A stretch of DNA of 37,620 nt. It comes from an uncultured Fenollaria sp. Its GTDB lineage: Bacteria; Bacillota; Clostridia; Tissierellales; Peptoniphilaceae. A program made the translations under genes and the position numbers. Under the pieces are notes generated by a model, which was not told the DNA's origin, made no database searches, and was given only the letters and a program-made list of their open reading frames with translations. Positions 32,718-37,620 of this stretch are shown here, in pieces. How positions within the stretch are numbered: the first letter of the stretch is position 1; every line of letters begins with the position of its first letter. The stretch covers positions 1 to 37,620 of the forward strand of contig NZ_CAMJVK010000011.1 of assembly GCF_946221515.1 (NCBI RefSeq). The letters are read 5' to 3'.

Positions 32718-33980
32718 TTAATTATTATTAAAATACTTTTTATCTTCTAAACCCTCAGGCAAATAATTTTGCTCAGGTTTTTTGTCCTTATAATTGTGCG
32801 GATACTTGTAGTCCGCGTGATCACCAAAGACCTTCTTGTCATTGTTGTGAGCGTCCCTTATGTGAAGAGGAATTTGGAATTCTTTGATCTTATCGACATC
32901 CGCCATCGCCTTGTTAATGGCGACATAGGTCGAGTTATTCTTATCAGCAAGTGCCATGTAGATGGCTGCGTTACTCAAGATTATGCGTGCTTCTGGCATG
33001 CCTATGGCTTTAACCGCATAAAAGGCTGATGTCGCAAGCGTTTGCGCGTTTGGATCAGCAAGCCCTATGTCTTCTGAAGCGAATATCACTATACGTCTCG
33101 CTATGAATAAAGGATCTTCGCCATTGTTTAGCATATGAGCTAAGTAAAAGACTGTTGCATCTGGATCCGAGCCTCTCATGCTCTTAATAAAGGCTGAGAT
33201 TGTGTCGTAATGCATAGTAGAGCTCTTGTCGTAGGAGTGAGCTCTTTCAAAGACTAGTCCCTTGACGTCTTCGTACTTTATATGACGAGTTAAATCAGCT
33301 TCCGGATCTTGACTTAAAACAGCTATCTCTAAAAAGTTTAGCATGTTTCTTGCGTCACCATTAGAAATTCTAACTAGATACTCAAGTGCGTCGTCATCGA
33401 TGCTCGCCTTTAGTGAAGCAAGTCCACTCACCTCATCTGCTAAGGCTTTCTTAGCAAGTGCAATAAGATTGTCCTCACTCATCTTTTCAAGCCTTATTAT
33501 GAAGCATCTCGATATAAGTGCGCTATTGACCTCGAAATATGGATTTTCTGTCGTTGCACCTATGAGCGTAACGGTCGAATCTTCAACGTATGGAAGCAGA
33601 AAATCTTGCTGAGCCTTGTTAAACCTATGTATCTCGTCTACGAAGAGTATGGTCTTTTTATTCTCTTCCAAAAGCCTTTTGGCCTCCTCTACCGCCTTCT
33701 TTAAGTCGCTTACGCCGCTACCCACGGCACTAATCTTTATGAAATTCGACTTACTAGTGTTAGCAATAACGTTTGCAAGTGAAGTCTTACCAGTGCCTGC
33801 TGGGCCATATAGTATAAGCGAAGGAAGTCTGTCGGCCTTGATCGCCTTGTATAGAAAAGAGTTCTTATTAAGTACCTTCTCTTGACCAATGTAGTCATCG
33901 AGGCTCTTTGGTCTAAAGCGTTCAGCTAAATTTTGAGATAATTTTAAATTTTTTTCTCTTTCCATGTCAAACAAATTCAT
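32718..33980 (-). CDS. rarA: Replication-associated recombination AAA+ ATPase RarA (MgsA)
   Basis: 420 residues, as in the family. Clamp-loader-like ATPase that acts at stalled forks and at single-strand/double-strand junctions. Seen: LAERFRPKSLDDYIGQ, Walker A LYGPAGTGKTSLA, Walker B FVDEIHRFNKAQQDFLLPYVE, sensor 1 TLIGATTENP, and the C-terminal tetramer region (HMLNNGEDPLFIARRIVIFASEDIGLADP). It is the first gene behind the promoter at 33996-34025, and gap follows after only 12 bases, so it appears to head the glycolytic operon. The ATG has AAGGTGAG upstream. Confidence 0.96.
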   Translation of the reverse strand: MNLFDMEREKNLKLSQNLAERFRPKSLDDYIGQEKVLNKNSFLYKAIKADRLPSLILYGPAGTGKTSLANVIANTSKSNFIKISAVGSGVSDLKKAVEEAKRLLEENKKTILFVDEIHRFNKAQQDFLLPYVEDSTVTLIGATTENPYFEVNSALISRCFIIRLEKMSEDNLIALAKKALADEVSGLASLKASIDDDALEYLVRISNGDARNMLNFLEIAVLSQDPEADLTRHIKYEDVKGLVFERAHSYDKSSTMHYDTISAFIKSMRGSDPDATVFYLAHMLNNGEDPLFIARRIVIFASEDIGLADPNAQTLATSAFYAVKAIGMPEARIILSNAAIYMALADKNNSTYVAINKAMADVDKIKEFQIPLHIRDAHNNDKKVFGDHADYKYPHNYKDKKPEQNYLPEGLEDKKYFNNN

Positions 33981-33995
33981 TTTCTCACCTTTTTT

Positions 33996-34025
33996 ATTAT
34001 ATCAAATAAGCTGCAAGATGTCCAA
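33996..34025 (-). promoter_or_regulatory. Sigma-A promoter of rarA and the glycolytic operon
   Basis: On the minus strand TTGGAC (34020-34025), an 18-base spacer and TATAAT (33996-34001). The gap to the next gene (12 bases) and later gaps (26, 10, 1, 1 bases) leave no room for a separate promoter in front of gap, so this is the only one seen. Confidence 0.75.
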
Positions 34026-34070
34026 CATTAATTTTTATTATTTTAATATTAATAGTTTTAAGTAAATAAT

Positions 34071-34129
34071 AAATATTTTTAAAATATTTTCAAAAATATA
34101 TTGACATATTTAATTAATAGATGTATAAT
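34071..34129 (+). promoter_or_regulatory. Perfect-consensus promoter with A/T-tract UP-like element
   Basis: TTGACA (34101-34106), 17 bases, TATAAT (34124-34129). Immediately upstream are two copies of AAATATTTT with an 11-base period (34071-34079, 34082-34090) and AAAAATATA (34092-34100), i.e. phased A/T tracts where an UP element would lie. The predicted transcription start (~34136) coincides with the ribosome-binding site AAAGGAGG (34136-34143). Confidence 0.88.
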
Positions 34130-34148
34130 CTTAATAAAGGAGGACGCT

Positions 34149-34514
34149 ATGATTAATAAAGCATTAAATGAATGTCCTGTTTGCGGTTCAAAACTATACA
34201 TAGAAAGGTTAGTTTGCGACAATTGCAACACGACTATAGAAGGAAGGTTCGAGAATAACTCATTCTACAAGCTTAACAGCGAGCAGATTGACTTTATTAA
34301 GACTTTTCTATTAAAAAGAGGCAATATTAAAGAGATTGAAAGAGCTTTGGGTATATCCTACCCTACTGTAATTAAAAAGCTTGATCAAATCAACGAGATC
34401 ATCTCTGATCAAAAGAGTTCGACTAGCGAAAAAGAAATACTTGAGCTCTTAAATAGCGGTACAATAACAAGTAGTGAAGCAGAAAAGATGCTTTTAGAAC
34501 TAAAGGAGGTTTAA
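34149..34514 (+). CDS. DUF2089-family zinc-ribbon/HTH putative regulator
   Basis: 121 residues from the ATG at 34149, which has AAAGGAGG 5 bases upstream; the earlier in-frame TTG is the -35 box itself. Three parts: a zinc ribbon with Cys 9, 12, 23 and 26 (CPVCG ... CDNC); a helix-turn-helix (KRGNIKEIERALGISYPTVIKKLDQI); and a C-terminal two-helix SHOCT-like motif (EKEILELLNSGTITSSEAEKMLLEL). It is probably DNA-binding and may regulate its own operon (inference). The next gene starts one base after its stop, and its protein begins with the same kind of two-helix motif, suggesting contact between the two proteins. Confidence 0.85.
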   Translation: MINKALNECPVCGSKLYIERLVCDNCNTTIEGRFENNSFYKLNSEQIDFIKTFLLKRGNIKEIERALGISYPTVIKKLDQINEIISDQKSSTSEKEILELLNSGTITSSEAEKMLLELKEV

Positions 34515-34515
34515 A

Positions 34516-35646
34516 ATGTCTGAAGAAAAAATTATGATCCTTAAAATGTTAAAGGACGGCAAGATCGATGAAGAAGAAGCGCTAAAACTTCTTAACGCTG
34601 TTGGTGAAAAGAAGGGCGAAAAAAAATATAAGCCAAATAATAAGAGAAATGAAATTCACTTTGAAGGCGACGATTATGACGTTTTTGACGCGTCAGACAA
34701 GTTTGCTAACAAAATTTCAAACTTCGTTAACAAGATAGTTAGTAAATCATTAGAAACTGCTGAGAAAGGCATGAGAGACGGCCATGTATACGCAAACTTC
34801 AGTTTTGATGATGGCGATAGATTCAAAAACAAAAAGTTCGCAACACTTAAACTTGATGTCGACAAGAATAAAAAATATGATTTAATAATAAATAATACTA
34901 ATGAAAAAGTAGAGATACTTCCATCGAGCTCAGATCAAATTGAAATCTATGGCAAAATCTATTACACAGATAAAAAAACTATCCCTGGCGATTATGAGTT
35001 CATCAACTGCTTTATCGATGAAAAAGAAATACTAATCGAACCAAACTACTCGGACCTTACAAAAAAGGACTTTTCAGTAAGCTTAAAAGTCTTAGTTCCT
35101 GCCTTAAGCTTTGCCAAAGTTGATGTCAAGACAAGCAACGACAAGATAGTTCTTGACTCAGTCAATTGCGAAGAGCTATACTTAACAACAAGCAATGACA
35201 GAATCAAAATCGAAGACTCAATCATCGCTAAGTCAGAGCTTAAAACTACTAATGCTCCAGTTAAAATAAAGGACGCGAAGTTCACTGACCTTCTTATAAA
35301 TACAACAAACGCTGAAATAACTATGCATAACACACCATTTGTTAATCTAGAAGCTCACACAACAAACGCTTATGTTGATGTTAAAGACGTCTTCAACTGC
35401 GCTGAAAACATTATTATAACTAATAGTAATGGACCTGTCACAGTTGAATTAGAAAGTGTTAGCAGAAATGTCAAGTTTAATCTAAGAGGCCTAAGCAAAT
35501 ACACATGCCCAGCCATCTTCGATGACAGCAGATTTAAGCTTGATGAAGACGGTGACGAATTAAGTACAGCAGTACTTAATAACGATTCAGACCTTACTCT
35601 ATTCGGTGATATAAAGACAAGCAATGGACCTATCATCATCGAATAA
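34516..35646 (+). CDS. DUF4097-family protein with SHOCT-like N-terminus (YvlB/LiaX-like)
   Basis: 376 residues without signal peptide or membrane helix. Residues ~5-30 (IMILKMLKDGKIDEEEALKLLNAV) are a two-helix SHOCT-like motif. From ~110 on it is beta-rich; about residues 206-310 show rungs of ~19-20 residues marked by TSNDKI, TTSNDRI, TTNAPV, TTNAEI, TTNAYV and TNSNGPV, then TSNGPI at the end, as in DUF4097 beta-solenoids. Bacillus YvlB and Enterococcus LiaX have this plan and belong to envelope-stress regulons; a similar role here is inference. It is co-transcribed with the DUF2089 gene (AAAGGAGG before ATG) and followed by a terminator. Confidence 0.85.
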   Translation: MSEEKIMILKMLKDGKIDEEEALKLLNAVGEKKGEKKYKPNNKRNEIHFEGDDYDVFDASDKFANKISNFVNKIVSKSLETAEKGMRDGHVYANFSFDDGDRFKNKKFATLKLDVDKNKKYDLIINNTNEKVEILPSSSDQIEIYGKIYYTDKKTIPGDYEFINCFIDEKEILIEPNYSDLTKKDFSVSLKVLVPALSFAKVDVKTSNDKIVLDSVNCEELYLTTSNDRIKIEDSIIAKSELKTTNAPVKIKDAKFTDLLINTTNAEITMHNTPFVNLEAHTTNAYVDVKDVFNCAENIIITNSNGPVTVELESVSRNVKFNLRGLSKYTCPAIFDDSRFKLDEDGDELSTAVLNNDSDLTLFGDIKTSNGPIIIE

Positions 35647-35665
35647 GTCTAATATTCCCATCATA

Positions 35666-35698
35666 AATCCTGATCACTTATGTGACCAGGATTTTTTT
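35666..35698 (+). terminator. Terminator after the DUF4097 gene
   Basis: Arms AATCCTGATCAC (35666-35677) and GTGACCAGGATT (35682-35693) with one mismatch and a 4-base loop, then a run of T to 35698. Confidence 0.88.
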
Positions 35699-35720
35699 CT
35701 TTACAAAGCTGTTAAATTTC

Positions 35721-35749
35721 TTGTAAATCGAAGTCTTTTAATGTATAAT
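35721..35749 (+). promoter_or_regulatory. Sigma-A promoter of the secreted-protein gene
   Basis: TTGTAA (35721-35726), exactly 17 bases, TATAAT (35744-35749), with TG one base upstream of the -10. Predicted start near 35756. Confidence 0.8.
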
Positions 35750-35782
35750 TATAGTGCTAAGAGTTAAGAAACTATAATTATA
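35744..35782. repeat. 11-base inverted repeat overlapping the -10 box
   Basis: TATAATTATAG (35744-35754) and CTATAATTATA (35772-35782) are perfect inverted copies 17 bases apart; the left arm contains the -10 and the right arm ends at the ribosome-binding site. Since the left arm lies before the predicted transcription start, a DNA operator is more likely than an RNA hairpin. Low complexity reduces confidence. Confidence 0.55.
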
Positions 35783-35792
35783 GGAGAAAATA

Positions 35793-37265
35793 ATGAAAAT
35801 AAATAAAATAAAAATAAAATTTAATATATTTGCCCTGCTAATAACGCTGAGTGTATTTTTACTCGTGTTAAGCACAAAAAATACAGCTTATGCCGAGGAA
35901 GCTGCTAAGGAAACTGAAAAAACTGAGGAAACTACGGAGACTAAAGAAGCTGAGGAAACGAAAGAAAATAAAGAAGATGAAAAAGGCAAAGAAGCTGAGG
36001 AAGCTAAAGAAGATGGCTTTGAGTTTAAAGGCACCAAGCTTAAGTTTATCACAGGAAGTTTTGATGGCAAAGATAGTTTAGATATTGATTTTCCTATCGA
36101 AATGAAAGATGCGAGTGCTGAGTACATTGATGAGGCTGCAAAACTTATTAGCATAGAAAAAAAAGAATTCAATATTAAAAATCCAAACATCGTCATTTTG
36201 CATAGCGGCGAAAAATACTACGTGATCACAGCCATCAACACATATAAAGATGTTCAAGACAATATTATTGACAAGGTTAACATCGAAAGCGAAATTACTT
36301 ATGACAAGACAAAACTAAAGATAAAATTAAAGCTTAAGGATATCAAAGACGCGAATAAAGACATTAAATATAGCATTTGCTACGCGAGCATGGATGAAAA
36401 ACCATTCCAAACGCAAGAAGCGTTTAAGCTAGTCGACACGAAGTACAGACTTGATAAGCACTGCATAATTCCTGATGGCTACTACTATCAAATGAATCCG
36501 CGCTCGGTGCCATATAAGGAGAGCTACTTCTTTTTGCAAGGCGCTATATATATTGCAAACACTCACCTAGATACGATTGACAGCAAATTTTCACAAGTAA
36601 TGACAGCAAAGCTTATAGACGATACAGCGAAGAAGCTTAACGACGAGGGCTACTATCCTATTCCATATAGAAGTGAGTGGCTAAAGGCTGACTACAACAT
36701 TGAGAAAGGCTACTTCGATACAAGGTGGAATCTTGATTACGCCTACATCTGCTTAAGAATGTATGAAAAGTTTCAAGATAAAATATATTTAGAGCTTGCC
36801 GATAAGGTCTTGACTTATTACAAAAAATACGCTAATCAAAACGCAATCAAAATTCCTTATAAAGAAGATGCCTGCCTGGTTATGGACTACGGCGCTGAGT
36901 ACTACATCGGCATGACGCACTCTTCACTAAACCATCACCTAATGGGCTTAAAAGCTCTTATGTATGAAGACCTGCTTAAAGAAAAGCCTGTAAATACTGA
37001 GTTTATAAAGAAGATGCTAAATGGCGTTGAAGCGACTTGCAATAGCTGGATTAAAAAGAACGGCGATCTTGAATACGCCATCTTTGTTAATGGTACTTAT
37101 GGTCTTAAAGATTATCCAGATTTAACACTAAATGATTTGAGAGACTGTCAAGCACTTCACGAAAAGCTTTATAAAAGCAAAAATGCTTCCTTAGAGACAT
37201 TAATAGTATCGAAGCAAGCGTGGTATGACAATGTTTATAAAAAGCAAGTAAGCAAAAAGAAATAA
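35793..37265 (+). CDS. Secreted protein of unknown function with Glu/Lys-rich linker and helical C-terminal domain
   Basis: 490 residues. Signal peptide with probable cleavage at AYA/EE (34/35), no lipobox and no sorting motif at the C-terminus (KKQVSKKK). Residues ~35-72 are an almost pure Glu/Lys/Thr linker. Residues ~75-215 look beta-rich (ITYDKTKLKIKLKLKDI). The C-terminal half has paired helices with aromatic and His/Asp motifs: RWNLDYAYICLRMYEKF, DYGAEYYIGMTHSSLNHHLMGLKALMYEDLL and AIFVNGTYGLKDYPDLTLNDL. The pattern suggests an alpha/alpha toroid as in glucuronyl C5-epimerases or six-hairpin glycosidases, but I cannot assign a family. It has its own promoter and terminator; AGGAGAA precedes the ATG. 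Confidence 0.8.
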   Translation: MKINKIKIKFNIFALLITLSVFLLVLSTKNTAYAEEAAKETEKTEETTETKEAEETKENKEDEKGKEAEEAKEDGFEFKGTKLKFITGSFDGKDSLDIDFPIEMKDASAEYIDEAAKLISIEKKEFNIKNPNIVILHSGEKYYVITAINTYKDVQDNIIDKVNIESEITYDKTKLKIKLKLKDIKDANKDIKYSICYASMDEKPFQTQEAFKLVDTKYRLDKHCIIPDGYYYQMNPRSVPYKESYFFLQGAIYIANTHLDTIDSKFSQVMTAKLIDDTAKKLNDEGYYPIPYRSEWLKADYNIEKGYFDTRWNLDYAYICLRMYEKFQDKIYLELADKVLTYYKKYANQNAIKIPYKEDACLVMDYGAEYYIGMTHSSLNHHLMGLKALMYEDLLKEKPVNTEFIKKMLNGVEATCNSWIKKNGDLEYAIFVNGTYGLKDYPDLTLNDLRDCQALHEKLYKSKNASLETLIVSKQAWYDNVYKKQVSKKK

Positions 37266-37272
37266 TGATACA

Positions 37273-37303
37273 AAGAGGCTAGTCAAATAAAGATTAGCCT
37301 CTT
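37273..37303 (+). terminator. Terminator after the secreted-protein gene
   Basis: Arms AAGAGGCTAGTC (37273-37284) and GATTAGCCTCTT (37292-37303), one G-U pair on the plus strand, 7-base loop; the tail CTATATT is only moderately T-rich. Confidence 0.75.
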
Positions 37304-37332
37304 CTATATTAATCGTATTGAATAAATCACAA

Positions 37333-37366
37333 AAATGCCTTTCCTGTAAAAACAAGAAAGGCATTT
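37333..37366 (-). terminator. Terminator after nrdR
   Basis: Arms AAATGCCTTTCCTG (37333-37346) and CAAGAAAGGCATTT (37353-37366) with a 6-base loop; the one unequal position pairs as G-U on the minus strand. It begins 7 bases after the nrdR stop. Confidence 0.85.
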
Positions 37367-37372
37367 CTTATA

Positions 37373-37620
37373 CTAATTGTTTTGTTCGTCTATTATCTTT
37401 TGGAGCTCTTTCATAAATGATTGAGTATCTTTAAACTCTCTGTATACTGAAGCAAATCTTACATAAGCTACTTGGTCTATCTCCTTAAGTCCTTGCATAA
37501 TAAGCTCGCCTACTTCGGTAGATGAAACTTCTTTCTTCATCGTGCTCATAAGCTTTTCTTCAACACTATCTGCCAAGCCTTCAATTTGACTTAAGCTAAC
37601 AGGTCTTTTCTCGCAAGATT
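37373..37620 (-). CDS. nrdR: Transcriptional repressor NrdR, C-terminal part (cut by window edge)
   Basis: The frame is open to the last base of the window, so the N-terminal zinc ribbon lies outside. The visible 81 residues are the end of the ATP-cone domain: EKRPVSLSQIEGLADSVEEKL, SSTEVGELIMQGLKEID and VAYVRFASVYREFKD are typical of NrdR, which senses ATP/dATP and represses ribonucleotide reductase genes by binding NrdR boxes. No NrdR box or reductase gene was recognised in the window. It ends normally (TAG) before a terminator and converges on the secreted-protein gene. Confidence 0.95.
   Translation of the reverse strand, partial: SCEKRPVSLSQIEGLADSVEEKLMSTMKKEVSSTEVGELIMQGLKEIDQVAYVRFASVYREFKDTQSFMKELQKIIDEQNN

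Noticed and set aside
35888..36196. Ser-rich antisense open frame opposite the secreted-protein linker
   Set aside because: It arises from the Glu/Lys-rich linker read backwards (Ser/Phe-rich), with no start site.

Overview
The window is AT-rich, gene-dense DNA from a low-GC Gram-positive anaerobe of the Clostridia/Tissierellia type. The evidence is the Bacillota-style gene order (gap-pgk-tpi-gpmI-eno, then secG ... rnr-smpB), GatCAB, strong AAGGAGG ribosome-binding sites, a membrane pyrophosphatase, NrdR, stalk-domain cell-wall amidase architecture and consensus sigma-A promoters. A D-aspartate-ligase homologue suggests an L-Lys (or Orn) peptidoglycan with a D-amino-acid bridge. I cannot name the genus. 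Nothing looks phage-borne, transposon-borne or CRISPR-related; this is core chromosome with some unusual gene versions.

Layout. 1-2512 (minus): lepB-lepA. 2537-4805 (plus): a two-gene peptidoglycan bridge operon, AslA-like ATP-grasp ligase followed by a Fem aminoacyltransferase. 4818-9329 (minus): cell-wall amidase, a fused RdgB-HD nucleotide hydrolase and leucyl aminopeptidase. 9330-9681: a 352-base gene-free stretch. 9682-10504 (minus): a repeat-bearing lipoprotein with its own promoter. 10589-24322 (minus): one long, tightly packed set of alpha/beta hydrolase, membrane-anchored MurF-like ligase, ddl, rnr, smpB, DtxR-type regulator, pcrA, ligA, gatC, gatA and gatB, ending in a terminator. 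24408-26712 (minus): secG and hppA behind a good promoter. 26873-34025 (minus): rarA-gap-pgk-tpiA-gpmI-eno, ending in a terminator. 34071-35698 (plus): DUF2089 regulator plus DUF4097 protein behind a perfect-consensus promoter. 35721-37303 (plus): a secreted protein of unknown function. 37333-37620 (minus): the 3' part of nrdR.

How it works together. The lower-glycolysis operon converts glyceraldehyde-3-phosphate to PEP. The adjacent pyrophosphatase recovers energy from PPi as an ion gradient. Ddl makes D-Ala-D-Ala, which the neighbouring MurF-like ligase would attach to the stem peptide, while AslA and Fem would build the cross-bridge and the amidase would remodel the wall. RNase R and SmpB serve trans-translation and RNA quality control; PcrA and LigA serve DNA repair; GatCAB serves Gln/Asn-tRNA formation.

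Most worth a second look: the AslA-Fem pair; the MurF-like ligase whose N-terminal UDP-substrate domain is replaced by membrane helices; the RdgB-HD fusion; the DUF2089/DUF4097 pair that share a helical motif and sit behind an unusually strong promoter; a GAPDH with NADP-type residues; and a pyrophosphatase with Na+-type and K+-type signatures. All functional statements are read from sequence by eye and from knowledge of families; no search was run.
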